A stretch of DNA of 64,000 nucleotides from Pacificimonas pallii (GTDB lineage Bacteria; Pseudomonadota; Alphaproteobacteria; Sphingomonadales; Sphingomonadaceae): assembly GCF_019204005.1 (NCBI RefSeq), contig NZ_JAGSPA010000001.1, positions 682,001-746,000 of the forward strand. The letters run 5' to 3'. A model generated the notes under the pieces. That model saw only the letters and a program-made list of their open reading frames with translations. It ran no database searches and had not been told where the DNA came from. The position numbers and the translations under genes are program-made. Positions 27,241-36,751 of this stretch are shown one piece after another (positions within the stretch are counted from its first letter, which is position 1; each line of letters begins with the position of its first letter).

Positions 27241-27516
27241 GCGATCAGAAACATGACGGCATCATGTGCGTCACGATCCTGGTCCCTGGCCTTGAGGCGG
27301 GCAGGTGTTCCGGGCGGACGCACGAAGCTGGGGGGCCGGAACGCCGTGCTATTGCACCCTAATTGGACGCGGCATGTTTCATCCGCCTGATCGAAAACCC
27401 GATGCGCGCCGATTTCGTGCCGAGGACGACTTACGGCCGCCATGGGAGCGTGGAGGCCGATCCCTTTTTTGTCGCCGCGGGTGAAGGGATCGGCGGCAGG
27501 CACCGGTAGGGCTGGT
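27241..27516. other. Intergenic region between convergent genes, with a strong inverted repeat
   Basis: No convincing gene in 276 bases. Near its right end CCGATCCCTT (27457-27466) and AAGGGATCGG (27484-27493) are perfect 10-bp arms with a 17-base loop, 24 bases beyond the ABC permease stop. It could stop transcription or protect the mRNA 3' end, although no U-run follows on the minus strand. Confidence 0.55.
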
Positions 27517-29007
27517 TCAGGTCGCGGCCTTCTCCGCAGCCGCCTTGCGTGAGCGAAATTTGAAATTCCGGAAAAGGTGCATGACGCTGGGCGGCGGGCC
27601 GGAGCGCAGGACGCCGTAACGGAAGAGCCGCGCAGAGACCAGAATCACGAGCCCGGCAAAGACAAGCTGCCAGGCAATGGCGATCAGGTGCGGCATCAGC
27701 TCCGCGTCCAGGCCCGCGCGCGCGGCCATCATGTAAGGGGCGGAGAGCGGGAACCAGCTGGCGATCAGCGCACCTGTTCCCGCCGGATTGTCGATGGCCC
27801 CCAGCGTGCCGATCAGGATCACCATCTGCAGGATGGTCACGGGCATCGAGAGGGTCTGCACTTCGCGGATCGATGTGCACAGACTGCCGATGCCCAGATA
27901 AATCGCGCCGTAAATCAGGTAGGCCGTCACGAAATATGCGCCGACCAGCGCAATGAATTGCGGCCATCCGCGCGCCGGGTCCTGCAAAATGCCCGCGGGA
28001 AGCTGGCCCAGAAGGAAGGCTGCGCCGCCGCCGAACATCAGGCCCCAGACCGTCACGCCGAGCAGCGATACGAACAGCATGGCGATCAGCTTGCCCGCAA
28101 ATATGGCGGGGATCGGAACGGAGGCCACAAGGATCTCGATCACTTTATTGGCTTTCTCCTCCACCATGTTCGACAGCAGAGCGCCCGCCAGTAGCGAAAT
28201 CAGTGTGAAAAGGACGATGGCCGCGCCAGTGGCGAGCGGCCCGCCATTGCCCGTCGCGGCGGCAGGCTGATCTGCGGCCTTCTCCTCGATCGTCTGAACG
28301 GTGATTTGCGGCCGCGCGGACATCAACCCGGCAAGCGGTTCGGCAAGCCCGGCCTCGGTCAGTGCCCGGCGTTCCCAGGCGCGCCCGGCAAGATAAGAGA
28401 CGCGCTCCACATCGGTGTCGCCGCTGCGCAGAACCGACACGCGGCCTTCATCCGCGATCACCACCGCGCCAAAACGCGTGCTTCCCCGCCGCAGCAGGCG
28501 TTCTGCCTGTGCGCGTGGATCTTCCTCAGCCTCCAACTGTGTGAAAGCCAGTTGCGTCGGGGCGAGGCCAAGCGCCTGCATGACGTCGCCCTCACCCAGT
28601 TCGAATTCCGCCTCGATGGCCTTCAGGCGCCCTTCGTCCGACAGGTCCTGAAGGGTCGCCTCATCGAGCAGGCGCGCCGGGCGTGACAGCGCGTCAGGCA
28701 GGGGCACGTCACCGCGTACCCGGGTGAAGCGGCCGCGTAGCTGTGCATAGCGTTCTCGCGTGCGCGACAGTTTCGCGGTTTCCAGCAGCCACGGCGCATA
28801 ACCGCCATCCGTATCGATAACGGCGGCGGAGCTTGGCGGCCGCGTCCGTTCATCGCCGCCGCCCTGCGCAAGGCTTGCGCCGAGGCCGAAAAGCAACCCG
28901 ATGATCGGCATGGCGAGCCAGATCAGGAAGCCGCGCGACACGACGGTCGCGGTAATGTCGCGGCGCGCGATGGTCGTCACGGCGGCGAGAAAGGATGGGG
29001 CAGCCAT
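27517..29007 (-). CDS. ABC-2 type transporter permease (NatB-like)
   Basis: A 496-residue permease of the NatB/YhaP type. One membrane helix lies near residues 25-48, a large periplasmic domain spans about 50-265, and five or six helices follow (ALLSNMVEEKANKVIEILVASVP is the conserved cytoplasmic loop). The C-terminus is basic. Its start overlaps the ATPase stop by 4 bases (ATGA), so both subunits are made together. NatAB exports sodium in Bacillus, but the substrate in proteobacteria is unknown. Confidence 0.87.
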   Translation of the reverse strand: MAAPSFLAAVTTIARRDITATVVSRGFLIWLAMPIIGLLFGLGASLAQGGGDERTRPPSSAAVIDTDGGYAPWLLETAKLSRTRERYAQLRGRFTRVRGDVPLPDALSRPARLLDEATLQDLSDEGRLKAIEAEFELGEGDVMQALGLAPTQLAFTQLEAEEDPRAQAERLLRRGSTRFGAVVIADEGRVSVLRSGDTDVERVSYLAGRAWERRALTEAGLAEPLAGLMSARPQITVQTIEEKAADQPAAATGNGGPLATGAAIVLFTLISLLAGALLSNMVEEKANKVIEILVASVPIPAIFAGKLIAMLFVSLLGVTVWGLMFGGGAAFLLGQLPAGILQDPARGWPQFIALVGAYFVTAYLIYGAIYLGIGSLCTSIREVQTLSMPVTILQMVILIGTLGAIDNPAGTGALIASWFPLSAPYMMAARAGLDAELMPHLIAIAWQLVFAGLVILVSARLFRYGVLRSGPPPSVMHLFRNFKFRSRKAAAEKAAT

Positions 29008-29945
29008 CAGCGCGCTCCCCCATCTGCACGGGCATTGAAATCCTTGGCCTCTGGATCGCCCACCATGGCGACGAAGGCATCATGCAGCGTCGGACGCTCC
29101 GTCGTCAGTTCAATGATCTCGACATTGGCAGCCGCAAGGCGTTTCAGCGTCGCGTCAAGGCCTTCGGGTGGCAGCGGGAACCGGTACCGGCCCGCGGCAT
29201 CGCGCGCGAATGTGCCGGGCAGATCGCCGATCGCATTGTCGAGCGGCAGGCGCGTCTTCACCACAACCTGCGCGGGGAGCACGGAGCGGGCATCCGCAAC
29301 GCTGCCGGTAAAGCGTGTCCTGCCCCCGGCGATGATAACCAGCCCGTCGCACAGCCGTTCGGCGTGGGACATGATGTGCGTCGAAAAAAGGATCGTCGCG
29401 CCGCGGTCACGCTCCTTCGTGATGATCGCTTCGAGGGCGCCTTGATTCACGGGGTCGAGACCGGAAAATGGCTCGTCGAGAATGATGAGATCGGGTTCAT
29501 GCACGAAACTGCCGAGCAGTTGCACTTTCTGCGCCATACCCTTTGAAAAGGTGCGGATCTTTGCGTTGATTTCACTTTCAAGGCCGTGCCGCGATAGCAG
29601 CTCTTCGGCACGCGCGCGGCCTTCTTTCAGCGGCAGGCCGCGCAGCGCGCCCATGAACGCGATCGTCTCGCGCGCGGTCATGGCCGGATACAGGCCGCGC
29701 TCCTCGGGCAGATAGCCGATCCGGTCCGCGATGGTCAGCGGATAATCGTCGCCCAGAATTGTCGCGTAACCCGCATCGGGCGTCAGGATGCCCAGCAGCA
29801 TGCGCAGCGTCGTGGTCTTGCCGGCACCGTTCTGCCCCAGGAAGCCATAGATGCTGCCCGCAGGGACCTTCAGATCCACGCCGGAGACAGCCATCTTGTC
29901 GCCAAATGTCTTGGCAAGGCCATGCGCCTCGATGGCGTATGTCAA
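29007..29945 (-). CDS. ABC transporter ATP-binding protein (NatA-like)
   Basis: A 312-residue ABC ATPase. Walker A is GQNGAGKTTT near residue 37, the signature is FSKGMAQKVQLLGS, Walker B is LIILDEPFSGLD, and a C-terminal domain of about 90 residues follows, as in NatA-type exporters. The start is a TTG at 29945 with AGGAGA upstream (ACAGGAGAAGCAGTT before TTG); longer frames to 30230 overlap the divergent queG and lack a Shine-Dalgarno sequence. Partner of the permease gene downstream. Confidence 0.9.
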   Translation of the reverse strand: MTYAIEAHGLAKTFGDKMAVSGVDLKVPAGSIYGFLGQNGAGKTTTLRMLLGILTPDAGYATILGDDYPLTIADRIGYLPEERGLYPAMTARETIAFMGALRGLPLKEGRARAEELLSRHGLESEINAKIRTFSKGMAQKVQLLGSFVHEPDLIILDEPFSGLDPVNQGALEAIITKERDRGATILFSTHIMSHAERLCDGLVIIAGGRTRFTGSVADARSVLPAQVVVKTRLPLDNAIGDLPGTFARDAAGRYRFPLPPEGLDATLKRLAAANVEIIELTTERPTLHDAFVAMVGDPEAKDFNARADGGAR

Positions 29946-29988
29946 AACTGCTTCTCCTGTGGGCCGGTCACCGCCTACATATGGCATA

Positions 29989-31047
29989 ATGCGTGATAAT
30001 AAAGTCTTGTCAGATCCATTGCCTGCTCTGCGCGCCGAATCGGTGCGGCAGGGTTTCTCCGCTTTCGGCGTCGCGCCAATGGATGCGGCGCCGCAGGCAG
30101 GGGCCCGGCTGAGGCAATGGCTGAACGAGGGCATGCACGGCAATATGCTGTGGATGGAGGAAAAAGCTGACCGGCGCCGGTCACCCCGCGCGCTGTGGCC
30201 TGACGTTCGGAGCGTCATCATGCTGGGCATGAGCTATGCGCCCGCACTCGACCCGCTGCGCCATGCCGACAATGCCGACATCGGTGTTCTGTCGGTCTAC
30301 GCGCATGGCGGCGATTATCATGACATCGTCAAGCGGCGGCTGAAGGCCGTGGCGCGCTGGATCGTCGCGCAGGCACCGGATAGCGAATTGAAGATCTTTG
30401 TGGACACGGCGCCGGTGATGGAAAAACCGCTGGCAGAAGCGGCAGGGCTTGGCTGGCAGGGTAAGCATACGAACATCGTGTCGGCGGCGCATGGATCCTG
30501 GCTGTTTCTGGGCTCGATTTATACCACATTGTCCCTTGCGGTGGACGCGCCGCACGCGGATCGATGCGGCAGTTGCAGCGCCTGCCAGACGGCCTGTCCG
30601 ACCGATGCCTTTCCCACGCCTTACCGCCTCGATGCACGGCGCTGCATTTCCTATCTGACGATCGAGCATGCGGGACCGATCCCGCACGAATTTCGCCGTG
30701 CGATGGGAAATCGAATTTATGGCTGCGACGACTGTCTGGCTGTCTGTCCTTGGAACAAGTTCGCCGAGCGAAGCCGCGAAATGATGTTTGCCCCGCGCCC
30801 CGCCCTCACGCGCCCGCGGCTGGCAGACCTGGCTCAGCTTGATGACGCGGACTTCCGCAACATATTCGCGGGATCGCCGGTCAAGCGCATTGGACGGGAG
30901 CGGTTCGTACGCAATGTCGCCATTGCGCTTGGCAATCAGGGTGACGCGGCGGCGGCAGCGGCGCTCCGCCCGCTGGCCGGTGACGCGTCGCCGGTCGTGG
31001 CGGAGGCGGCCCGCTGGGCGCTTGGTGAATGCGGGGCGGCGGTTTAG
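29989..31047 (+). CDS. queG: tRNA epoxyqueuosine reductase
   Basis: A 352-residue QueG, performing the last step of queuosine synthesis in tRNA anticodon position 34 with cobalamin and two [4Fe-4S] clusters. Both cluster motifs are visible: CGSCSACQTACPTDAF and CDDCLAVCPWNKF. EKADRRRSPRALWPDVRSVI and DTAPVMEKPLAEAAGLGWQGKHTN are family signatures. A C-terminal HEAT-like segment follows. The start at 29989 is 43 bases from the divergent ABC ATPase. Confidence 0.96.
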   Translation: MRDNKVLSDPLPALRAESVRQGFSAFGVAPMDAAPQAGARLRQWLNEGMHGNMLWMEEKADRRRSPRALWPDVRSVIMLGMSYAPALDPLRHADNADIGVLSVYAHGGDYHDIVKRRLKAVARWIVAQAPDSELKIFVDTAPVMEKPLAEAAGLGWQGKHTNIVSAAHGSWLFLGSIYTTLSLAVDAPHADRCGSCSACQTACPTDAFPTPYRLDARRCISYLTIEHAGPIPHEFRRAMGNRIYGCDDCLAVCPWNKFAERSREMMFAPRPALTRPRLADLAQLDDADFRNIFAGSPVKRIGRERFVRNVAIALGNQGDAAAAAALRPLAGDASPVVAEAARWALGECGAAV

Positions 31048-31125
31048 CTGAACGCGCCGCGCCGCTCGACTTTGCCGCTCGGGCGCAATAGGCGGGCGCG
31101 GACTTCAAAAAAATGGATATTTATC

Positions 31126-32106
31126 ATGCCCCACGCTCCCATCGCCTGCATCGGCAACGCCATTGTCGACGTGATCGCGCCTGCGACTGACGAATTTCTG
31201 ACTGCAAACAATCTGGTCAAGGGCAGCATGACGCTCATCGACACGGCGCAGGCCGAAGCGTTATATGCCAAGATGCAGCCGGGCCGGGAAATTTCCGGTG
31301 GGTCCGGCGCGAACACGGCGGCGGGTATCGCCGCTCTGGGTGTCGGCGTGCGCTATGTCGGCCGCGTTGCCGATGACCAGCTTGGCAATGTGTTTCAGCA
31401 TGATATTCGCGCGGGCGGTGTTTTTTACGACACACCGATGTCGAGCGCCGGAACCCCCACGGCGCGGTGCCTGATCCTGGTTACGCCGGACGGCGAGCGC
31501 ACGATGCACACGTTTCTGGGCACCAGCGTCGATCTTGGCGAGGCGGATGTCGACTTTGAGGCCGCCGCCGCCGCCGACCTGCTCTATCTGGAGGGATATC
31601 TGTGGGATTCCGACAGCGCGCGGCCCGCGATGGAACGTGCCCGCGACCTGTCCCGCGCGGCCGGGAAACGCACGGCATTCACATTGTCGGATGGTTTTTG
31701 CGTGGACCGCCATCGCGACAGTTTTCGCGAGCTTGCGGGCGGCGGTGTCGATATCATCTTTGCCAATGAGGACGAGTTGAAGAGCCTGTACGAAACCGAC
31801 GACTTTGCGGCGGCTCTGGATGCGCAGCGCGGCAAGGTCCAGATTGCCGCGATCACGCGCAGCGACAAGGGTTCAGTCATTCTCGCAGGTGACGAGACTA
31901 TCGAAGTGCCCGCCAAAGCGGTCGCATCTGTCGTCGATACAACGGGCGCAGGCGATTTGTTCGCATCAGGTTTCCTCGCCGGGCTGCAGCAGGATCGCAG
32001 CCTGACGGATTGCGCGCGGCTTGGTGCGATGGCCGCAGCCGAAGTCATTTCACATTACGGCGCGCGGCCCGAGGCGGACCTGAAGGCGCTTGCTGCGAAG
32101 CTGTAG
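31126..32106 (+). CDS. PfkB family kinase, adenosine kinase-like
   Basis: A 326-residue ribokinase-family enzyme. The N-terminal IACIGNAIVDVIAP and SGGSGANTAAGIAALG form the substrate site; DTTGAGDLFASGFLAG near residue 275 is the PfkB signature with the catalytic aspartate. Alphaproteobacterial homologues of this length are usually called adenosine kinases, but sugar kinases look alike. The ATG at 31126 has no strong Shine-Dalgarno sequence; the frame is open further upstream (31072) without a family-like N-terminus. Confidence 0.85.
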   Translation: MPHAPIACIGNAIVDVIAPATDEFLTANNLVKGSMTLIDTAQAEALYAKMQPGREISGGSGANTAAGIAALGVGVRYVGRVADDQLGNVFQHDIRAGGVFYDTPMSSAGTPTARCLILVTPDGERTMHTFLGTSVDLGEADVDFEAAAAADLLYLEGYLWDSDSARPAMERARDLSRAAGKRTAFTLSDGFCVDRHRDSFRELAGGGVDIIFANEDELKSLYETDDFAAALDAQRGKVQIAAITRSDKGSVILAGDETIEVPAKAVASVVDTTGAGDLFASGFLAGLQQDRSLTDCARLGAMAAAEVISHYGARPEADLKALAAKL

Positions 32107-32189
32107 GCGCTGAGATAAGAAGCCAAAAAGATACGATGAAGGTCGCATCAATCCGTATCAAATACTCAACATATTAATGCGCAGCCTAA

Positions 32190-33659
32190 TCAAAAAAACC
32201 GTACTACCACCACGTAGATTTCGAGATTTTCCCATTCAATATCACCAAACAGGCCAAACAGCAGGATCACGATTAGCGCCAGCGGGCACAGCCACGCGAT
32301 CAGGAAGCGGTAGAGCATGTGCAACCAGCCGGAGATGCCGTTTTCGGCATCGATCAGCTTCCGGTCCGCAATCCAGCCCGCGAAGATCGCCGTCAGCAGC
32401 GCCGCGAGCGGTAGCAGGATTTTGCCTGTGACCGTGTCCAGAATGTCGAAGACCCCCTGACCCTCAAAGATCGGGATAAAGGTCAGCGGTTTGAAGTCTG
32501 CCAGCACGTTGAACGACAGCGCTGCCAGGATACCAATGGCAAAGGCGAGGCCACCGACGACCAGTGCCGTGCGCCGACGACTGAACCCGAACTTGTCGAT
32601 GGCCCAGACCGTCGGTGCCTCCAGCAGCGCGACCGAACTGGTCAGCGCCGCGAAGAAAACCATCACGAAGAACAGCATGCCGATAAACGACCCCGCGGGC
32701 ATCGACATGAATCCGGTTGGCAGCGTCTGGAACATCAGCGTCGGGCCGCCGTCGACAGCAAGGCCCGCTGCGAACACGATCGGAAAAATGGCAAGACCGG
32801 CGATAATGGCGACCAATGTGTCGGCGGCGGCGATGATCGCCGACGTCTTGGCCAGATTGACCTCGCGGCCCGCATAGGCGCCATAGGTGATCATCAACGC
32901 GGAGCCGAGCGACAGGGAGAAGAATGCCTGCCCCAGCGCCGACAGCATGACGCTTCCCGTCAGTTTCGATGCGTCAAAACTGAACAGGAAGGTGACGGCC
33001 TCGGCGAAATTGCCGGTGAACGCGCCATAAATGGTGATGCCCAGGAACAGGATGAAAAAGGCGGGCATCAGCCAAGTGGCAACCACCTCGATACCGCCCG
33101 ACACGCCGCGCGCCACGACAAAGACGGTGACCGCCATGAAAACCGCGTGCAGGCTGAGCAGCAGGGTATTGTCCGCAAACAAAGCCGGCAACAGGGACTG
33201 CACATCCTCCGCCGTCCTGTCCGCGAAGGCGCCGCCGGTAAAATTGCCGAGCGAACCGACGAAATCGCTGGCGAACTGTCCGATATAAAACAGCACCCAG
33301 CCGCCAAGAACGCTGTAAAAACTGATGATCAGGAAGGCGCCGAGCATACCGACAGTGGCGAGAATCGCCCAGTGCTCGGACGCGCCCGATTCGCGGGCGA
33401 CAGCACGCACGCTGCGGGGCGCCGATGCCTGTCCGTGCCGTCCGATCAGAGTTTCCGACAGAAGCACGGGAAGGCCGATCAAAACGACGCAGCCAATATA
33501 GAAAATGACGAACGCACCGCCGCCATTCGTCCCGGCCTCCGATGGAAAACGCCAGAGATTACCAAGGCCGACGGCCGAGCCCACCGCCGCGAGAATGAAC
33601 GCCGCGCGCCCAGACCATTTGTCGCCGCTAATTCCCGCGACTGCTCCCGTTACCATCAT
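32190..33659 (-). CDS. Sodium-dependent transporter, NSS/SNF family
   Basis: A 489-residue neurotransmitter:sodium symporter homologue with about 12 membrane segments. The first helix region AVGSAVGLGNLWRFPSEAGTNGGGAF is the family signature with the Na+ and substrate sites. These transporters import amino acids with sodium; the substrate is unknown. The C-terminus is long and ends ENLEIYVVVVRFF. GGGAG precedes two adjacent ATG codons (33659 and 33656). It converges on the PfkB kinase gene, with a weak inverted repeat (GATACG/CGTATC) in the 83-base gap. Confidence 0.92.
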   Translation of the reverse strand: MMVTGAVAGISGDKWSGRAAFILAAVGSAVGLGNLWRFPSEAGTNGGGAFVIFYIGCVVLIGLPVLLSETLIGRHGQASAPRSVRAVARESGASEHWAILATVGMLGAFLIISFYSVLGGWVLFYIGQFASDFVGSLGNFTGGAFADRTAEDVQSLLPALFADNTLLLSLHAVFMAVTVFVVARGVSGGIEVVATWLMPAFFILFLGITIYGAFTGNFAEAVTFLFSFDASKLTGSVMLSALGQAFFSLSLGSALMITYGAYAGREVNLAKTSAIIAAADTLVAIIAGLAIFPIVFAAGLAVDGGPTLMFQTLPTGFMSMPAGSFIGMLFFVMVFFAALTSSVALLEAPTVWAIDKFGFSRRRTALVVGGLAFAIGILAALSFNVLADFKPLTFIPIFEGQGVFDILDTVTGKILLPLAALLTAIFAGWIADRKLIDAENGISGWLHMLYRFLIAWLCPLALIVILLFGLFGDIEWENLEIYVVVVRFF

Positions 33660-33737
33660 CCGCTCCCACGCTTGATATGACGGTCTACTTACAGTCCGTT
33701 GCGGAGAGGGAAAGAGCGGAGACTGCCCTTGCGGATA

Positions 33738-34130
33738 TTAACCCGCTGCGCCGCCCGACAGCATGGGTCCCATTGGCCGGCCGCCAAAGATATGGACGTG
33801 CAGATGCGGCACCATCTGGTGCGCATCCTCGCCCGCATTGGCAAGCAGGCGGTAACCGGGCTCCTCAAGGCCCGCATCGCGGGCGACTGTGCCGACGGCG
33901 CGAATAAAACCGCCGATCTCAGCATCAGTCGCTGTGGCTGAAAAGTCTGCCCATGAGCGGTACTTCCCTTTGGGGATTACCAATATGTGCGTCGGTGCCT
34001 GGGGATTGATGTCGGGGAAGGCATAGGCCCAGTCATCCTCGTAGATCTTCGTCGACGGGATGTCGCCGCGCAGGACTTTTGCAAAGATATTGTCGTCATC
34101 ATAGTCGCCGGTGGCGGAAACGGGGGTCAT
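33738..34130 (-). CDS. HIT family protein (histidine triad nucleotide hydrolase)
   Basis: A 130-residue HinT-like protein. The histidine triad is HMVPHLHVHIFGG at residues about 108-120; DNIFAKVLRGDIPSTKIYEDDWAYAFPDINPQAPTHILVIPK is the typical N-terminal half. It hydrolyses nucleoside phosphoramidates. It is the last gene of the leftward his block, a common association in alphaproteobacteria, 10 bases after hisE. Confidence 0.94.
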   Translation of the reverse strand: MTPVSATGDYDDDNIFAKVLRGDIPSTKIYEDDWAYAFPDINPQAPTHILVIPKGKYRSWADFSATATDAEIGGFIRAVGTVARDAGLEEPGYRLLANAGEDAHQMVPHLHVHIFGGRPMGPMLSGGAAG

Positions 34131-34140
34131 GAAGTTCTCC

Positions 34141-34458
34141 TCAGCTCTTGCGCGCGGCCTTTTCGGCGAGGCCGCTCAGGCCTTCGCGCCGGGCGAGCTC
34201 AGCGTCGATATTGTCAGGGGTCAGCCCCGCATCGTGCCACAGCACGCTCAGGTGGAACAGCAGATCTGCGCTCTCGCCGATGATGGCCTGTCGGTCATCC
34301 TGCACGGCGGCAATGACCGTTTCGATTGCCTCTTCACCGACTTTCTCGGCGACCTTCGCACGTCCCTTGGCAAGGAGGGCCGCCGTGTGGCTTTCCGATG
34401 GCGGCGCATCGGCGCGCGCAGCAACGATCAGCGCGAGCCGGTTCAGGATGTCGGTCAT
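34141..34458 (-). CDS. hisE: Phosphoribosyl-ATP pyrophosphatase
   Basis: A 105-residue HisE, second step of histidine synthesis, removing pyrophosphate from phosphoribosyl-ATP. The MazG-like fold is shown by [17 protein letters not shown] and [18 protein letters not shown], which hold the acidic metal ligands. It overlaps hisF by 4 bases and is separate from hisI (not fused), as in other alphaproteobacteria. Confidence 0.95.
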   Translation of the reverse strand: MTDILNRLALIVAARADAPPSESHTAALLAKGRAKVAEKVGEEAIETVIAAVQDDRQAIIGESADLLFHLSVLWHDAGLTPDNIDAELARREGLSGLAEKAARKS

Positions 34459-35234
34459 GCAGCCTTCCCCTCGGTGCCGCGCCGGACTTTGATGCCTGCC
34501 GCAGCCATGGCGGCACGGGCCTCGCCAATGGAGACTTTCCCGAAGTGAAAGATGCTGGCCGCCAGGACGGCGCTCGCATGCCCTTCACGCACGCCTTCAA
34601 CCAGATGGTGCGCATTGCCGACCCCGCCCGACGCGATCACCGGCACCGGTACGCTGTCCGCGATGGTTCGGGTCAGGCGCAGATCATAGCCGTCCTTCGT
34701 GCCGTCACGGTCCATCGAGGTCAGCAGGATCTCGCCCGCGCCCTTTTCCACGGCGGTCCGCGCAAAGGCGACCGCATCGATTCCGGTTTCCCTGCGCCCG
34801 CCATGTGTGAAAATTTCCCAGCGGCCATCGCCGACCGACTTCGCATCGATGGCGCAGACCACGCATTGCGTGCCAAAGGCTTCGGCAAGCCGCGCGATCA
34901 CATCAGGGTCGCGTACGGCGGCGCTGTTTACGGCGACCTTGTCCGCACCCGCCAGCAATAGCGACCGTGCGTCCTCGGGCGCACGCACGCCGCCGCCAAC
35001 CGTCAGCGGTACGAAACACTGATCTGCGGTGCGCCGGACGATATCGATCAGCGTCCCGCGATTTTCATGCGTGGCACCAATGTCGAGAAAGCAGATCTCA
35101 TCCGCGCCCGCTGCATCATAGGCTCGCGCGGCCTCCACCGGATCACCGGCATCGCGCAGCGACACGAAATTTACACCCTTCACCACGCGCCCTTCGGCGA
35201 CGTCGAGACAGGGGATGATGCGGATGGCAGCCAT
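34455..35234 (-). CDS. hisF: Imidazole glycerol phosphate synthase, cyclase subunit
   Basis: A 259-residue TIM-barrel His[19 protein letters not shown] has the first catalytic aspartate, [12 protein letters not shown] and [13 protein letters not shown] are phosphate-binding glycine loops, and [15 protein letters not shown] has the second catalytic aspartate. With HisH it makes imidazole glycerol phosphate and AICAR. It overlaps hisE by 4 bases. Confidence 0.97.
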   Translation of the reverse strand: MAAIRIIPCLDVAEGRVVKGVNFVSLRDAGDPVEAARAYDAAGADEICFLDIGATHENRGTLIDIVRRTADQCFVPLTVGGGVRAPEDARSLLLAGADKVAVNSAAVRDPDVIARLAEAFGTQCVVCAIDAKSVGDGRWEIFTHGGRRETGIDAVAFARTAVEKGAGEILLTSMDRDGTKDGYDLRLTRTIADSVPVPVIASGGVGNAHHLVEGVREGHASAVLAASIFHFGKVSIGEARAAMAAAGIKVRRGTEGKAA

Positions 35235-35282
35235 GACCTGCGTACCTAATCGGCCCGTCAGTAAGGTCGAGTCCTTATCGCG

Positions 35283-36014
35283 CTAGCCCGCGATGCTGAG
35301 CGCCTGCGCCAGTTTCATTCGGCCATCGTAAAGCGCGCGGCCGACGATAACGCCGGTAATGTTGGTCGTTGCAGAGGCTTTTTTCAGGGCGCGAATGTCG
35401 TCCGGCCCCGATACGCCGCCGGACGCGATCACGGGCAGCGTAACCGCCGCTGCAAGTTCCCGTGTCGCCTCAAGATTTACGCCCGTCAGCAGGCCGTCGC
35501 GGCCGACATCGGTAAACAGGAGCCCGGCAACGCCGGCATCCTCAAAGCGCCGGGCCAGATCGACAACGGCAATGTCACTCGTTTCCGCCCAGCCTTCGGT
35601 CGTCACGAAACCGCCGCGCGCGTCCACCGCGACGACGATGCGCCCCGGCAGGTCCGCCGCAGCCTGTTTGACGAGTTCCGGGTCTTTTAGCGCCGCGGTC
35701 CCCAGCACGACGCGGTCAACGCCAAGGTCCAGCCAGTTGCGAATACTGCCGCGCGTGCGGATACCGCCGCCCAGTTGCACGCGTCCGGGAAACGCCTTGA
35801 TAATCCGCTCGATGGTGTCCGCGTTCTTTCCGCGGCCCTGTGTCGCTCCGTCCAGGTCGACGACATGAAGCCATTCCGCGCCTGATTTGCCGAAGGCGCG
35901 CGCCTGTTCGGCGGGGTCGTCGGAATAGACGGTCGCGCGGTCCATATCCCCCTCGGCAAGGCGCACGACCTCACCGCCCTTGATATCAATGGCGGGATAG
36001 ATGGTGAACGGCAT
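35283..36014 (-). CDS. hisA: Phosphoribosylformimino-AICAR ribotide isomerase
   Basis: A 243-residue TIM barrel paralogous to HisF. IYPAIDIKGGEVVRL holds the catalytic aspartate, LGGGIRTRGSI and VIASGGVSGPDDI the phosphate loops, and LLFTDVGRDGLLTGVN the second catalytic aspartate. The ATG at 36014 gives the usual N-terminus (MPFTIYPAID); a frame seven codons longer exists. It lies between hisH and hisF in the his block. Confidence 0.97.
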   Translation of the reverse strand: MPFTIYPAIDIKGGEVVRLAEGDMDRATVYSDDPAEQARAFGKSGAEWLHVVDLDGATQGRGKNADTIERIIKAFPGRVQLGGGIRTRGSIRNWLDLGVDRVVLGTAALKDPELVKQAAADLPGRIVVAVDARGGFVTTEGWAETSDIAVVDLARRFEDAGVAGLLFTDVGRDGLLTGVNLEATRELAAAVTLPVIASGGVSGPDDIRALKKASATTNITGVIVGRALYDGRMKLAQALSIAG

Positions 36015-36069
36015 GGAGGGGTTCCTTGAGAACAATACGCGACGACGATACGCGCTTTACCGTACTGAT

Positions 36070-36726
36070 CTACGGTTTCCAGTCGAGAAATGCGCGCAGA
36101 AACGCGAGTCCGTAATGCTGGCTTTTTTCCGGGTGGAACTGGGTGCCGAGCAAATTGTCGCGGCCAATGATCGAGGTGATGGACTCGCCATAGTCACTGG
36201 TCGCGAGCAGGCAGGCGTGATCATCCACATCGAAATGGTAGGAATGCACGAAGTACGCCTCGCCATTGTCCTCAAGCCGCCCAATGGCGTCATGACGCAT
36301 CCCGGCAAGCTTCATCGAAACCTGGCTCCAGCCCATATGCGGTACTTTCAGCCCCGGATCGACGGGGTCCAGCTTCACGACCTCGCCCTTGATCCAGCCA
36401 AGGCCCTGATGCGTGCCGCGCTCCCGGCTGCGGCCCGCCATCAATTGCATGCCAACGCAGATACCGAGGAAAGGCGCGCCGCCGCCCACGACCCGTTCTT
36501 CCAGCATCTCGATCATGCCGGGGACGGAGCGCAGCGCGGTTGCGCACTGACCAAAGGCACCGACGCCCGGCAGCACGATACGGTCCGCGCCGCTGACGGC
36601 CTTTGCGGAATCAGTGATCACGACCTGCCCCCCGGCGACGCAATCCTTTGCCGCGGTTTCGACAGCCTTTGCCACAGAGCGCAGATTGCCTGCGCCATAG
36701 TCGATGACAGCAATTCGCTGTGCCAT
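36070..36726 (-). CDS. hisH: Imidazole glycerol phosphate synthase, glutaminase subunit
   Basis: A 218-residue class I glutamine amidotransferase. The nucleophile is Cys in FLGICVGMQLM, with the His-Glu pair in LLGTQFHPEKSQ. IAVIDYGAGNLRSV is the usual start. It supplies ammonia to HisF. It follows hisB by 25 bases. Confidence 0.97.
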   Translation of the reverse strand: MAQRIAVIDYGAGNLRSVAKAVETAAKDCVAGGQVVITDSAKAVSGADRIVLPGVGAFGQCATALRSVPGMIEMLEERVVGGGAPFLGICVGMQLMAGRSRERGTHQGLGWIKGEVVKLDPVDPGLKVPHMGWSQVSMKLAGMRHDAIGRLEDNGEAYFVHSYHFDVDDHACLLATSDYGESITSIIGRDNLLGTQFHPEKSQHYGLAFLRAFLDWKP

Positions 36727-36751
36727 GTCCCAATCCCTGATTTTTTACGCC

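Noticed and set aside
27457-27493. The 10-bp-arm hairpin as a Rho-independent terminator
   Set aside because: No U-run follows the stem on either strand in the right place, so I list it only as an inverted repeat.
27189-27503. A 104-codon minus-strand frame between the enoyl-CoA hydratase and the ABC permease
   Set aside because: It overlaps the end of the hydratase gene, lacks a Shine-Dalgarno sequence and matches no family.
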